Shown: one piece after another, positions 23,625 to 32,897 of the stretch | Position numbering within the stretch: position 1 is the stretch's first letter | Layout: each line of letters begins with the position of its first letter | Assembly (NCBI GenBank): GCA_001296005.1 | Contig: LJHR01000032.1 | Span: 1 to 50,776 of the forward strand | Reading direction: 5' to 3' | DNA: 50,776 nt | From: an alpha proteobacterium AAP38 | Lineage (GTDB): Bacteria; Pseudomonadota; Alphaproteobacteria; Azospirillales; Azospirillaceae | Notes under the pieces: generated by a model | What the model was told of the DNA's origin: nothing | Database searches by the model: none | The model's input: only the letters and a program-made list of their open reading frames with translations | Made by a program: the position numbers and the translations under genes

Positions 23625-24621
23625 GGCGGCGGTATCGCGCCGGTGTCGTTCCTGTCCATTGCCGGAAGGCACGGTTAAAGGCGGCAGGTTCGGCAAAGCC
23701 CAACTGTGCCGTGATGTCGGCAATGGACAATTCCGGTCGGGCCAGGGCCTGACGGGCCAGATCCAGGCGCAGCCGGTCCTTGACGGCCTGATAGGAGGTG
23801 CCTTCCTGGCGCAGCATGCGGCGCAATGTGGCGGGAGAGCAGCGCAGCAGTCCCGCCGCCTCGTCAGCGCCCGGCCAATCCGGGGGCGGGCGGCGGCGCA
23901 GCAGGTTGGCGACGCGGCGACCGAATCCGTCCGGATTGCGGTACTTAACCAGGAAATTTTCCGGCGCCTGGTTTAGAAAGGTCTTCGCCGAGCGCCTGTC
24001 CTGTGCCACCGGCAGGGATAGGGTTTCAGCGTCGAACCAGAGCTGGCATTGGTCGTGTGAGAAGCGCAGTTGCGTACTGAACAGTACGAAATATTCCGCA
24101 CCATGCGCCGGTTCGGGATAGGGAAAGCAGGCTTCCTCAATCACGATGCGCCGCCGCGCCAGCCAGCAGGCGATGCCATGCATATAGACGAACAAGGTCT
24201 CTACCGCGAAGACGGGCAGGCGGTGGCCGGGCCTTGTCGGCGCGATTTCCAGAGCCGCCCGCCGCCCGTCGCGCCGCACGGCCACGCGCAGATCGTCGAA
24301 GATGGTGTTGTAGGCGCGGCAGAGCAGACTGAGGGCGCCCCCGACATCACCGCCCCCTTCCAGTGCCAGCAGGCAGGACAGGGCAAAGCTGCCCACCTTC
24401 ATGCGGCGGCTATCCTGGCCGAAGAACTCATCATCCAGCAGCTGCGCTACGATGCGCAGCAGGGTGGCATGGGCCTGCACCGGTACGCGGGCCGATGGCT
24501 GATGCAGCAAGGAGGGGTCGATTCCTGCCTTGCGCAGGATGGATGCTGGCTCCATACCCCGCGCCATCGCGCCGTTCAGGGCGGCGGCCACGAAATGGAT
24601 GGAAACGCTGCCCTTCTCCAC
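23605..24621 (-). CDS. AraC family transcriptional regulator
   Basis: About 338 residues. An N-terminal arabinose-binding-like domain of the OruR/ArgR type (VSIHFVAAALNGAMARGMEPASILRKAGIDPSLL) precedes a C-terminal AraC DNA-binding domain with two HTH motifs (EAAGLLRCSPATLRRMLRQEGTSYQAVKDRLRLDLA and LSIADITAQLGFAEPAAFNRAFRQWTGTTPARYR). The start is uncertain: no ATG is available, and GTG 24621 gives the best fit to the family, while TTG 24672 would add 17 residues. It is divergent from the thiolase gene and is a good candidate to control the two beta-oxidation genes. Confidence 0.85.
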   Translation of the reverse strand: MEKGSVSIHFVAAALNGAMARGMEPASILRKAGIDPSLLHQPSARVPVQAHATLLRIVAQLLDDEFFGQDSRRMKVGSFALSCLLALEGGGDVGGALSLLCRAYNTIFDDLRVAVRRDGRRAALEIAPTRPGHRLPVFAVETLFVYMHGIACWLARRRIVIEEACFPYPEPAHGAEYFVLFSTQLRFSHDQCQLWFDAETLSLPVAQDRRSAKTFLNQAPENFLVKYRNPDGFGRRVANLLRRRPPPDWPGADEAAGLLRCSPATLRRMLRQEGTSYQAVKDRLRLDLARQALARPELSIADITAQLGFAEPAAFNRAFRQWTGTTPARYRRLNGLPP

Positions 24622-24744
24622 CTGATCTGCCCATTCGCTCTTGACATAAGTGATCAAGAAATTTGATTGCAACGGTTATGGCTGATCGTAAGCGACAAGT
24701 CTACGCTATGCACAACCAATCAATATCGACGCCAGAGGAATGCC

Positions 24745-25926
24745 ATGACCGACCCCATCGTGATCGTGTCCGCCGCCCGTACCGCCATGGGCGGCATGAT
24801 GGGCGACCTGTCCGGCCTGACGGCGGCCCAGTTGGGCGCAGTTGCCGTGAAGGCCGCCGTGGAGCGGGCCGGGATTTCCGGCGACAGCGTTCAGGAATTG
24901 CTGATGGGCAATGTGCTGCAGGCGGGGCAGGGCCAGGCACCAGGCCGTCAGGCGGCATTGGGCGCCGGCCTGCCTTTGTCGGTCACTTGCTCAACCATCA
25001 ACAAGATGTGCGGCAGCGGCATGAAGACCACCATGCTGGCCCATGACCTGATCCTGGCCGGCAGCGCCGATATCGTGGTGGCGGCGGGCATGGAGAGCAT
25101 GTCGAACGCGCCCTACCTTCTGGACCGGGCGCGCGGCGGCTACCGTTACGGCCATGCCACCATGTATGATCATATGGCGCTGGACGGTCTGGAAGATGCC
25201 TATGAACGTGGCCGCGCCATGGGCACCTATGCGGAGGATACGGCGGCGCATTTCGGCTTCACGCGGGAGGCGCAGGACGCCTATGCCCTGGAAAGCCTGC
25301 GCCGCGCCAAGGCAGCCGTGGAGGATGGTACCTTCGATCTGGAGGTGGTACCGGTCACGGTCAAGGGCCGGGGCGGTGACAGTATCGTGTCCCGCGACGA
25401 ACAGCCCGGCAAGGGCCGTCCCGACAAGATCCCGACCCTGAAACCTGCCTTCCGCAAGGATGGCACGGTGACGGCGGCCAACAGCAGCTCCATCAGCGAC
25501 GGGGCTGCGGCCCTGGTCCTGATGCGCGCCAGCGAGGCGGAAAAGCGCGGCCTGTCGCCACTGGCCCGGATTGTCGGCCATGCCAGCCACGCCCGTGCCC
25601 CGGCCTGGTTTACGACGGCCCCGGTCGGTGCCATGCAGACCCTATTCGCCAAGACCGGCTGGACGGCCAAAGATGTTGACCTGTTCGAGATCAACGAGGC
25701 GTTTGCCGTCGTCGCCATGGCGGCCATGAAGGAATTGGACCTGCCGCATGACAAGGTGAATGTGCATGGCGGGGCCTGCGCGCTTGGCCACCCGATCGGC
25801 GCGTCGGGTGCGCGCATCCTGGTGACCTTGCTGCACGCGCTGAAGAAGCATGGGCTGAAGCGCGGCGTCGGGTCGCTGTGCATCGGCGGCGGCGAGGCGA
25901 CGGCCATGGCGGTGGAGCTGGTTTAA
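24745..25926 (+). CDS. Acetyl-CoA acyltransferase (thiolase)
   Basis: A 393-residue thiolase that cleaves 3-ketoacyl-CoA, or joins two acetyl-CoA. Catalytic residues are visible: Cys89 in [10 protein letters not shown], His in [16 protein letters not shown], and the second Cys in [16 protein letters not shown]. The NEAF box ([11 protein letters not shown]) is present. The substrate loop [16 protein letters not shown] resembles acetoacetyl-CoA thiolases of the PhaA/AtoB type, so biosynthetic use is possible. Start ATG 24745 with AGAGGAA upstream. Followed by an acyl-CoA dehydrogenase after a 185-bp spacer holding a large inverted repeat. Confidence 0.92.
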   Translation: MTDPIVIVSAARTAMGGMMGDLSGLTAAQLGAVAVKAAVERAGISGDSVQELLMGNVLQAGQGQAPGRQAALGAGLPLSVTCSTINKMCGSGMKTTMLAHDLILAGSADIVVAAGMESMSNAPYLLDRARGGYRYGHATMYDHMALDGLEDAYERGRAMGTYAEDTAAHFGFTREAQDAYALESLRRAKAAVEDGTFDLEVVPVTVKGRGGDSIVSRDEQPGKGRPDKIPTLKPAFRKDGTVTAANSSSISDGAAALVLMRASEAEKRGLSPLARIVGHASHARAPAWFTTAPVGAMQTLFAKTGWTAKDVDLFEINEAFAVVAMAAMKELDLPHDKVNVHGGACALGHPIGASGARILVTLLHALKKHGLKRGVGSLCIGGGEATAMAVELV

Positions 25927-25948
25927 CCGACCGTTTCCCCCTCCTCCC

Positions 25949-26070
25949 CGTCATCCCGGCGGAAGCCGGGACCCAGGGGCCACAAGCACCACCCTTATCG
26001 GCAGCGGCGTTCAACGCGGCTGCACTGTCGGGCACGCCGCCCCTGGGTCCCGGCTTTCGCCGGGATGACG
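25949..26070. repeat. Large inverted repeat (REP-like dispersed element)
   Basis: Two 31-bp arms, 25949-25979 and 26040-26070, are complementary at 30 of 31 positions and are separated by 60 bp. Each arm contains CCCGGC and GCCGGGACCCAGG, the motif of a dispersed repeat well known in alphaproteobacterial genomes. It lies between thiolase and acyl-CoA dehydrogenase and would form a strong hairpin in the mRNA. Confidence 0.85.
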
Positions 26071-26111
26071 GGCGTAGAAGCGTCAGCCGCTTTCCAAAAG
26101 GACCAACCCCC

Positions 26112-27239
26112 ATGATCCTCACCGAAGAACAGACCATGATCCGCGACATGGCCCGGCAGTTCGCGCGCGAGCGGCTGGCGCCCGGTGCTGCCAAGCGTGA
26201 CCGGGACAGCCGTTTTCCCGCCGAAGAGCTGCGGGAGATGGGCGAGCTCGGCCTTTTGGGCATGGTGGTGCCCGAGGAATGGGGCGGGGCGGGGGCCGAT
26301 GCCGTCTCCTATGCCCTGGCGATTGAGGAGATCGCGGCGGGCGATGGCGCCATTTCCACCATCATGAGCGTGCATAATTCCGTCGGCTGCGCCCCCATCC
26401 TGAAGTTCGGCAATACCGAACAGAAGGAGCGCTATCTGCGGCCCATGGCGGCGGGCCGGATGCTTGGCGCCTTCTGCCTGACGGAGCCGCAGGCGGGCTC
26501 GGACGCGTCGGCGTTGAAGACGCGGGCGGTCAAGGATGGCGATCACTATGTGCTGAACGGTGCCAAGCAGTTCATCACCAATGGCCAGAATGCGGGCGTT
26601 GCCCTGGTCTTTGCCGTCACAGATCCGGCGGCGGGCAAAAAAGGGATTTCCGCCTTCCTCGTGCCCACCGACAATCCGGGATACAAGGTGGCCCGGCTGG
26701 AACATAAGCTGGGTCAGCGCAGTTCCGATACTGCGCAGATCCTTCTGGAGGACGCGCGCGTACCCGCCTCTGCCATGCTGGGCAATCCGGGGGAGGGATA
26801 CCGTATCGCACTGGCCAATCTGGAAGGTGGGCGCATCGGCATTGCGGCACAGGCCGTCGGCATGGCACAGGCAGCGTTCGAGGCGGCGCGCGATTATGCC
26901 CGTGACCGGACCTCCATGGGTGTGCCGATAATCGACCATCAGGCCGTATCTTTCCGTCTGGCCGATATGGCGACCCGGATCGAGGCTGCGCGGCAGCTGG
27001 TCCTGCACGCCGCGAGCCTGCGTGGGGCGGGGCAGCCCTGCCTGAAGGAAGCGTCGATGGCCAAGCTGTTTGCGTCGGAAATGGCCGAACGCGTCTGCTC
27101 CGACGCTATCCAGACCTTCGGCGGCTATGGCTATGTCGAGGATTTCCCGGTGGAGCGCATCTACCGTGATGTCCGTGTCTGCCAGATTTATGAGGGGACC
27201 AGCGATATCCAGCGTCTGGTGATCGCCCGCAATCTGTGA
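26112..27239 (+). CDS. Acyl-CoA dehydrogenase
   Basis: A 375-residue flavoprotein of the short/medium-chain acyl-CoA dehydrogenase family, catalysing the first step of beta-oxidation. It shows [48 protein letters not shown], and the C-terminal [33 protein letters not shown], with catalytic Glu361 in YEGTS. This pattern is that of butyryl/isovaleryl-type enzymes. Start ATG 26112 with AAAGGA upstream. It probably works with the preceding thiolase. Convergent with the ABC permease gene. Confidence 0.92.
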   Translation: MILTEEQTMIRDMARQFARERLAPGAAKRDRDSRFPAEELREMGELGLLGMVVPEEWGGAGADAVSYALAIEEIAAGDGAISTIMSVHNSVGCAPILKFGNTEQKERYLRPMAAGRMLGAFCLTEPQAGSDASALKTRAVKDGDHYVLNGAKQFITNGQNAGVALVFAVTDPAAGKKGISAFLVPTDNPGYKVARLEHKLGQRSSDTAQILLEDARVPASAMLGNPGEGYRIALANLEGGRIGIAAQAVGMAQAAFEAARDYARDRTSMGVPIIDHQAVSFRLADMATRIEAARQLVLHAASLRGAGQPCLKEASMAKLFASEMAERVCSDAIQTFGGYGYVEDFPVERIYRDVRVCQIYEGTSDIQRLVIARNL

Positions 27240-27246
27240 CGGGGAT

Positions 27247-27276
27247 GGCGGGCGGACCAGTACCGCACCGCCCGCC
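27247..27276. terminator. Bidirectional hairpin between convergent genes
   Basis: GGCGGGCGG (27247-27255) pairs perfectly with CCGCCCGCC (27268-27276) in the 42-bp space between the acyl-CoA dehydrogenase and permease stops. There is no T-tract; the GC stem suggests a shared terminator. Confidence 0.55.
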
Positions 27277-27281
27277 TCTCA

Positions 27282-28814
27282 TCAACCTTCCCCGCGCCTT
27301 TGCAGCAGCAACCCGGCCAATGCGCCCGCATTCGCCACCAAAAGCAGTGGTATCGCCCAGAACGGGGCCAGGAATTTCAGGGCCAGCCAACCCAGACCGA
27401 ACAGGGCAAAGCCCAGCAGCATTTCACCAAATAGGGCGATCATGTTGCTTTGGTACCGCTTCTGGAAGGCCTTTCGCCCGCCCAGCGCCGGTCCCTGCCG
27501 CATATCCATCAGCAAATAGAGGCTGACCGACAGCAGGCAGATCAGCCAGAGGATCAGGCCGGACCAGGGCGTTTGCGTGATCACATACAAACTGACCGCC
27601 GTCGCGATGATCAGGGATGGAACGGCGGCGGCCAGAAGACGGTCACGCAGCATGCGCCGTGCGCTGACGGGGGCGGTACCTAGCAGGTCAGGCGCATCCT
27701 CGCCCGCGAACGCCAGCCAGACCAGGGCACCGGCCAGCAGGCCCGCAACCGGGATAACGCCCATCCAGCCCACGGCCATGACCTCCCCCGATGCGGTACT
27801 GATGCTTTTGCCCATGGTGGGCAGCACGATGGGGGCGGCGACCAGAAGGATGGAGGCGACCTGCGTCAGCAGGCTGGGGTCGCGCAGGATGAGGCGCCAT
27901 TCCTTCCACAGGATGGAACCAGTCACGCCACGCAGATGCATGGAGAGCGGGCGCGTGTCATTAACGCCCTTACGCCGGGCCGTCAGGTCGGTACCGGCGG
28001 CGGCGTTGACGCTGCGCACGAAGGCCGGTCCCAGCAATGTCGTCACCAGCAGGAACCCGCCGAATGACAGCAGGGCCAGCAGCAGAAACGGCCCTGTCTC
28101 CCCCGTAATGGCCGCGCCGAACCAGCGGATCGGTGCCATCGCGGGATTATCGGCCATCGTGGCCATTGCCTGGAAATTCTTGGCCTTGGTCGCCTGATCG
28201 GCGGCATTATTCATGTTGGGGATCTGGGCCGCCAGGGCCGCACCGATGCCGATGACCCCGCCCAGAACCTGGGCCACCGTCCGTGCCCGCCGCGCCCCGA
28301 TCATCTTCACCAGCCCCAGAACAATCAGGAAGGATACGGTGACCGTCAGCAGGCACAGGGCTGGCAGGGTGACATAGCCGATCAGCCAGCGCGCCGAAAT
28401 CATGATGGCGCTGGGGTTCATGAAGCAGGTGGCCATGGCCAACGTTGTGCCCATCACCGCCAGGGCGATGGCCAGCAGCCGGATCGGCAGGATGGCACCG
28501 GGCCGCAGCGGCGAGGACAAAAGCAGGTCCATGTCACCGCGCGTGTAGATGGAGTTGACCGTCAACTGCATCGAAACCGATAGCATGATGGCCATGCTGA
28601 ACAGGCCGATGCCGCCAAAGACCATCTGCACATTCTCCGGCTCCAGCTTCATCTTTCCGAACCCGAAGGCGGAAAGGAAACCGATGCCGTGCATGAACAG
28701 GATGCCGACAATCAGAACAGCCCAAGCCCAGGGCCCCGTCTTCTTTGTCCGGAACGCCAGGCGCAATTCATGCCGCAGCAGCCAGGGCATGCTGCCCGGT
28801 GTCAGGGCGATCAT
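27282..28814 (-). CDS. ABC-2 type transporter permease
   Basis: A 510-residue inner-membrane protein with about ten to twelve hydrophobic segments and an interior soluble part around 290-320 (GTDLTARRKGVNDTRPLSMHLRG, SILWKEWRLILRDPSLLTQ). That duplicated RHELRLAFR.../WKEWRLILR layout is typical of large ABC-2 exporters made as one long permease. The start ATG overlaps the stop of the ATPase gene as ATGA (28811-28814), so the pair is translationally coupled. Exported substrate unknown. Confidence 0.85.
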   Translation of the reverse strand: MIALTPGSMPWLLRHELRLAFRTKKTGPWAWAVLIVGILFMHGIGFLSAFGFGKMKLEPENVQMVFGGIGLFSMAIMLSVSMQLTVNSIYTRGDMDLLLSSPLRPGAILPIRLLAIALAVMGTTLAMATCFMNPSAIMISARWLIGYVTLPALCLLTVTVSFLIVLGLVKMIGARRARTVAQVLGGVIGIGAALAAQIPNMNNAADQATKAKNFQAMATMADNPAMAPIRWFGAAITGETGPFLLLALLSFGGFLLVTTLLGPAFVRSVNAAAGTDLTARRKGVNDTRPLSMHLRGVTGSILWKEWRLILRDPSLLTQVASILLVAAPIVLPTMGKSISTASGEVMAVGWMGVIPVAGLLAGALVWLAFAGEDAPDLLGTAPVSARRMLRDRLLAAAVPSLIIATAVSLYVITQTPWSGLILWLICLLSVSLYLLMDMRQGPALGGRKAFQKRYQSNMIALFGEMLLGFALFGLGWLALKFLAPFWAIPLLLVANAGALAGLLLQRRGEG

Positions 28815-29566
28815 GCGGCCACCGCCTTGCCCGAAACGAGATCAAGGAACAGTTCTTCCAGCGAGGCACCGTCGCGGCCATGCTTCTGCCGCAACTCCGC
28901 CAGAGTGCCCTCGGCCAGCAACTGCCCATGCTGGATGATGCCGATACGGTCCACCAGCCGTTCCGCGACCTCCATGATGTGGGTGGTCAGGATGATGGTG
29001 CAGCCGGCCCTGGCCCGTTCGGCCAGCAGGTCCTTCACCTGCCGGGCGATGGCGGCATCCAGGCCGGTCAGCGGTTCGTCCAGGATCAGCAGGCGCGGAT
29101 CATGGATCAGGGCGCCAGCAAGCGCCGCCTTCTGTTTCATGCCGCGCGAGAAACCTTCGCAGCGTTCATTGCGGTGTTCGTGCAGTTCCAAACGGGTCAG
29201 CAGTTCATCCGCACGCGATGCGGCGGTGCGGGCGTCAATGCCCCAAAGGCCCGCCACGAATTCAAGATATTCCAGCGGCGTCAGCTTGTCATACAGCATC
29301 GGCTCATCCGGCAACCAGGCAGTCTGGCGCTTGGCGGCCACAGGATCGCGCTGATTATCAACGCCAAACACGCTGATGCTGCCCGATGTCGGGGTCAACA
29401 GGCCGACAACCATTTTCAGGGTTGTGGTCTTGCCGGCGCCGTTGGGACCCAGAAGGCCGCAGAATTCCCCCGGCTGGATGGTCAGATCAATGCCCTTGAC
29501 CGCCTCCTTCTCTCCGTAGGATTTACGAAGTCCGCGAATTTCAAGGGCAGGGCTGGTCGTGGTCAT
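28811..29566 (-). CDS. ABC transporter ATP-binding protein
   Basis: A ~251-residue ATPase with Walker A GPNGAGKTT, Q-loop region ...AWLPDEPMLYDKLTPLEYLEFVAGLWG, signature FSRGMKQKAALAGALIHDP (Ser-Arg-Gly-Met in place of SGGQ, common in ABC-2 drug, copper or Na+ exporters of the CcmA/NatA type), Walker B LLILDEPLTGLDA and switch His in LTTHIMEVAE. Start taken at ATG 29566 (MTTTSPALEIRGLRKSYGEKEAV); ATG 29572 or 29590 are alternatives and no ribosome-binding site decides. Forms an exporter with the downstream permease. Confidence 0.9.
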   Translation of the reverse strand: MTTTSPALEIRGLRKSYGEKEAVKGIDLTIQPGEFCGLLGPNGAGKTTTLKMVVGLLTPTSGSISVFGVDNQRDPVAAKRQTAWLPDEPMLYDKLTPLEYLEFVAGLWGIDARTAASRADELLTRLELHEHRNERCEGFSRGMKQKAALAGALIHDPRLLILDEPLTGLDAAIARQVKDLLAERARAGCTIILTTHIMEVAERLVDRIGIIQHGQLLAEGTLAELRQKHGRDGASLEELFLDLVSGKAVAA

Positions 29567-29661
29567 GCGCATCAACCGGGGTAACGCCATCGGGAAGACA
29601 TAGTTAACAATAAATGAGTGTGGATAGAAGTCTTCTCCGCTTCTTCACCGGTTTCCCGGTG

Positions 29662-30291
29662 ATGAGGAGAAGAGAAAAGGGGGGGGTCTTGAAGGGATCG
29701 ATTTTCAACGGATGGCGGCTGACGGCGGGTATCGCGGCGGTGCTTGTGCTGTTGTCCGCCGTCATGGTGCAGATGGCACCTGATCCGGTGCATCAGGCGC
29801 GCTGGGTGATCCAGCTGACGGCCTGGACATCGCTGCTGCTGTTCGGGCTGGCCTTCACGGCCTCCAGCCTTGTGCGCCTGTCACCCTCACCCGCGACGCG
29901 CTGGCTGCGGCGGCAGCGGCGCTATCTGGGCGTGTCGTTCGCGGTGTCGCATCTGATCCATCTGTTCGGCATCTTTGCCTTGATGGATCTGGATTATGCG
30001 CTGTTCCAGCAATTGACCAACCGGATGACGGTGGTCGCCGGCGGCGGTGCCTATCTGCTGATCATGGCGATGACGCTTACATCCTTCGACCGGATGGTAC
30101 GGCTGATGGGACCCGCGGCCTGGGGCTGGCTGCACCTGATCGGCGGCTGGTATATCTGGGCATCCTTTGCGGTCAGTATGGGCAAACGCCTGGGGCAGGG
30201 ACCGCTCTACTGGCTGGGCCTGGGCGTCGTCCTGTCTATGCTGGCACTGCGTCTGTTATCACGACGGGCGGCAACCGCCAAGGTGGCATAG
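29662..30291 (+). CDS. Ferric-reductase-like membrane protein (YedZ/MsrQ-like)
   Basis: A ~209-residue integral membrane protein with about six transmembrane helices. His residues in the pattern SFAVSHLIHLFGIF and WGWLHLIGGWYIW are the likely haem ligands of the ferric-reductase-like/YedZ family. No MsrP partner gene is seen here. The start is uncertain: ATG 29662, ATG 29614, or TTG 29689, which follows a run of eight G (29679-29686). The upstream stretch 29632-29672 can form an imperfect hairpin (CTTCTCC...TCACCGG with CCGGTGA...GGAGAAG) that would cover the ATG 29662 region. Confidence 0.75.
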   Translation: MRRREKGGVLKGSIFNGWRLTAGIAAVLVLLSAVMVQMAPDPVHQARWVIQLTAWTSLLLFGLAFTASSLVRLSPSPATRWLRRQRRYLGVSFAVSHLIHLFGIFALMDLDYALFQQLTNRMTVVAGGGAYLLIMAMTLTSFDRMVRLMGPAAWGWLHLIGGWYIWASFAVSMGKRLGQGPLYWLGLGVVLSMLALRLLSRRAATAKVA

Positions 30292-30295
30292 GGCA

Positions 30296-30334
30296 CGACG
30301 GCGTTGCTACGGTAGAACCGCAACAACGCCGTCG
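30296..30334. terminator. Bidirectional terminator-like hairpin
   Basis: CGACGGCGTTG (30296-30306) pairs perfectly with CAACGCCGTCG (30324-30334), just after the YedZ-like stop and before the convergent dehydrogenase stop. Eleven-base-pair stem, no T-tract. Confidence 0.6.
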
Positions 30335-30349
30335 AAGGAATAGTTTATA

Positions 30350-31420
30350 TCACCCCAGCGCCTCTTCCACCGCCTTGCCGCAGGTACCTGTATCGGCGGT
30401 GCCTTTCAGGTCGCGGGTGCGCAGGGACGGTTTGGCCAGGACCCGTTCGATGGCGGCCACGATCGCGGATGCGGCCTGCGTCTCGCCCAGATGTTCCAGC
30501 ATCATGGCCGCCGACCAGATCTGACCCACCGGGTTGGCGATACCCTGGCCGGCAATGTCGGGGGCGGAACCATGGACCGGTTCGAACAGGGACGGGCCGG
30601 TGCGGTCGGGGTTGATATTGCCCGATGGCGCGATGCCGATTGTGCCGGTGCAGGCCGGCCCCAGATCGGACAGGATGTCGCCAAACAGGTTGGACCCCAC
30701 CACCACATCGAACCGGTCGGGGTTCAGCACGAACTGCGCCGTCAGGATGTCGATATGGTACTTGTCCCAACGCACGTCGGGATAATTGGCGGCCATCGCC
30801 TCCACACGGGCATCCCAATAGGGCATGGTGACGGCGATGCCGTTGGATTTGGTGGCAGAGGTCAGGTGGCGGTTCGGCCGGCTGTTGGCCAGTTCGAAGG
30901 CGTAGCGCAGGACACGGTCGACGCCCACCCGCGTCATCACCGTTTCCTGGATCACCACCTCGCGGTCGGTGCCGGGGAACATGGTGCCGCCGACGGAGGA
31001 ATATTCACCCTCCGTATTTTCCCGAACGATCCAGAAATCAATATCGCCCGGCTTGCGGCCCGCCAGCGGGCACGGCACGCCCGGCATCAGGCGCACGGGG
31101 CGCAGATTGACATACTGGTCATATTCGCGCCGGAACTGCAGAAGCGACTGCCAAAGCGAGATATGGTCCGGCACCTTGGCGGGCCAGCCGACGGCGCCGA
31201 AGAAGATGGCGTCGGGCTTGCCGATCTGCGCCTTCCAGTCCTCCGGCATCATGCGTCCATGCTTCAGGTAGTAATCGCAATGCGCGAAATCGTGCCATTG
31301 CTGTTCGATATTGAAGCCGAACAGGCGGGCGGCCTTTTCCAGGACGCGGATACCCTCGGGCATCACTTCATTGCCGATACCGTCGCCCGGGATCACGGCG
31401 ATCTTATAGGTGCGGGCCAT
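30350..31420 (-). CDS. Tartrate/D-malate dehydrogenase family protein
   Basis: A 356-residue beta-decarboxylating dehydrogenase of the isocitrate/isopropylmalate family. It shows IAVIPGDGIGNEV at the N-terminus, the substrate-binding segment LLQFRREYDQYVNLRPVRL, DFWIVRENTEGEYSSVGG, and the metal- and NAD-binding blocks VVVGSNLFGDILSDLGPACTGTIGIAPSGNI and FEPVHGSAPDIAGQGIANP. The WIVRENTEGEYS pattern fits the tartrate dehydrogenase/D-malate dehydrogenase (TtuC/DmlA) branch rather than LeuB. It starts 2 bp after the succinate-semialdehyde dehydrogenase stop, in one operon. Confidence 0.88.
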   Translation of the reverse strand: MARTYKIAVIPGDGIGNEVMPEGIRVLEKAARLFGFNIEQQWHDFAHCDYYLKHGRMMPEDWKAQIGKPDAIFFGAVGWPAKVPDHISLWQSLLQFRREYDQYVNLRPVRLMPGVPCPLAGRKPGDIDFWIVRENTEGEYSSVGGTMFPGTDREVVIQETVMTRVGVDRVLRYAFELANSRPNRHLTSATKSNGIAVTMPYWDARVEAMAANYPDVRWDKYHIDILTAQFVLNPDRFDVVVGSNLFGDILSDLGPACTGTIGIAPSGNINPDRTGPSLFEPVHGSAPDIAGQGIANPVGQIWSAAMMLEHLGETQAASAIVAAIERVLAKPSLRTRDLKGTADTGTCGKAVEEALG

Positions 31421-31422
31421 GG

Positions 31423-32895
31423 TTAGAGCGCCTCATGCAGTTTCAGGCCGCCAATATGGAAGGCCTTGGTTTCAAGATATTCCTCAATACCGGTCGGCCC
31501 GCCCTCGCGCCCCAGGCCGGATTGCTTGATCCCGCCGAAGGGTGCCATCTCCATGGCGATGGAGCCGGTATTCAGCGCCACCATCCCGGCCTCCAGCCCC
31601 TCGGCCACCCGGAAGGCGCGGTGCAGGTTCTCGGTATAGAAATAGGCCGCCAGGCCGAAGGGCGTGGCATTGGCGATGTCCAGCGCCTCCCGTTCATCCG
31701 TGAACCGGAACAGCGGGGCGACGGGACCGAACGTCTCCTCCGAGGCCAGCCGCATGTCGGTGCTGGCCCCAGTCAGGATGGTGGGGGTGGCGAAGCGGCC
31801 CGTGCCGGGGCCATCGGCTTGTGCGAAGATTTTGGCACCCTTGGACAGCGCGTCATCGACATGAGCGCTGACCTTGGCCACGGCGGCATCATTGATCAGG
31901 GGACCGATGGTTGTGCCGGGCGTGAAGCCGGGGCCGACGCGCAGGGCCGCGACGGCGGCGGCCAGCTTGTCCGCGAACCTTTCATAGACGCTATCCTGCA
32001 CCAGGATGCGGTTGGCGCAGACACAGGTCTGGCCGGCATTACGAAACTTGCTGGCCATGGTGGCGGCCACGGCAATGTCCAGATCGGCATCGTCGAACAC
32101 GATCAGGGGGGCATTGCCGCCCAGTTCCAGCGACAAACGCTTCACACTGTCCGCGCACTGCCCCATCAGCAGCGCGCCGATGCGGGTGGAGCCGGTGAAG
32201 GACAGCTTGCGCACCAGCGGGGACCCGGTCAGGGCGGCGCCAATCCCGGTGGGCCGGCCCGTGACGACATTGAACACGCCCGCCGGAATGCCGGCCCGTT
32301 CGGCCAGCACGGCCAGGGCCAGGGCGGTGAAGGGCGTCAGGTCCGACGGCTTGATCACCACCGGGCAGCCGGCGGCCAGGGCCGGAGCGCATTTGCGGGT
32401 GATCATGGCGGCGGGGAAGTTCCAGGGCGTAATGATCGCCGAGACGCCGACCGGTTCCTTCCAGGTCAGAATGCGGCGGTCGGTATCGGGCGCGGGGATC
32501 ATCCCGCCATAGATACGCCGCCCTTCACCCGCGAACCATTTCACGAAGGTGGCAGCATAGCGGATTTCGCCGGTGGCCTCGGCCAAGGGCTTGCCCTGTT
32601 CCACTGTCATGATGCGGGCCAGATCATCGATATGGGCCAGGATCAGGGCGTGCCAGCGTTCTAGAAGATCGGCGCGGGCACCCGCCGTCAACGCCCGCCA
32701 GGCCGGCCAGGCGGCATTGGCGGCGGCAATGGCTTGTTCGGTATCCGAAGCATCGCAGTCAGGCACGCTGCCGATGATGGAGCCGTCGGCGGGATTGTCC
32801 ACGGTCAGCATGGACAGGTTGCCGGCCTGACGCCATTCACCGCCGACGAAGGCGGACTGACGGAAAAGAACGGGATCGGAAAGGGTCAGCGTCAT
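31423..32895 (-). CDS. gabD: NAD(P)-dependent succinate-semialdehyde dehydrogenase
   Basis: A 490-residue aldehyde dehydrogenase of the GabD type. It shows ITPWNFPAAMITRKCAPALAAGCPVVIKPSDLTPFTA, FTGSTRIGALLMGQCA, the catalytic Glu in LELGGNAPLIVFDDADLD, the catalytic Cys in FRNAGQTCVCANRILVQ, and the C-terminal PFGGIKQSGLGREGGPTGIEEYLETKAFHIGG. The ELGGNAP and CANR strings are hallmarks of succinate- and glutarate-semialdehyde dehydrogenases. Adjacent genes suggest it ends a route for amine or amino-acid carbon into succinate. It follows the GNAT gene by 2 bp. Confidence 0.9.
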   Translation of the reverse strand: MTLTLSDPVLFRQSAFVGGEWRQAGNLSMLTVDNPADGSIIGSVPDCDASDTEQAIAAANAAWPAWRALTAGARADLLERWHALILAHIDDLARIMTVEQGKPLAEATGEIRYAATFVKWFAGEGRRIYGGMIPAPDTDRRILTWKEPVGVSAIITPWNFPAAMITRKCAPALAAGCPVVIKPSDLTPFTALALAVLAERAGIPAGVFNVVTGRPTGIGAALTGSPLVRKLSFTGSTRIGALLMGQCADSVKRLSLELGGNAPLIVFDDADLDIAVAATMASKFRNAGQTCVCANRILVQDSVYERFADKLAAAVAALRVGPGFTPGTTIGPLINDAAVAKVSAHVDDALSKGAKIFAQADGPGTGRFATPTILTGASTDMRLASEETFGPVAPLFRFTDEREALDIANATPFGLAAYFYTENLHRAFRVAEGLEAGMVALNTGSIAMEMAPFGGIKQSGLGREGGPTGIEEYLETKAFHIGGLKLHEAL

Positions 32896-32897
32896 GA

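Noticed and set aside
31435-32664. 409-codon frame opposite the succinate-semialdehyde dehydrogenase gene
   Set aside because: A shadow of the real gene: rich in Gly, Gln, His and Arg, without domain structure.
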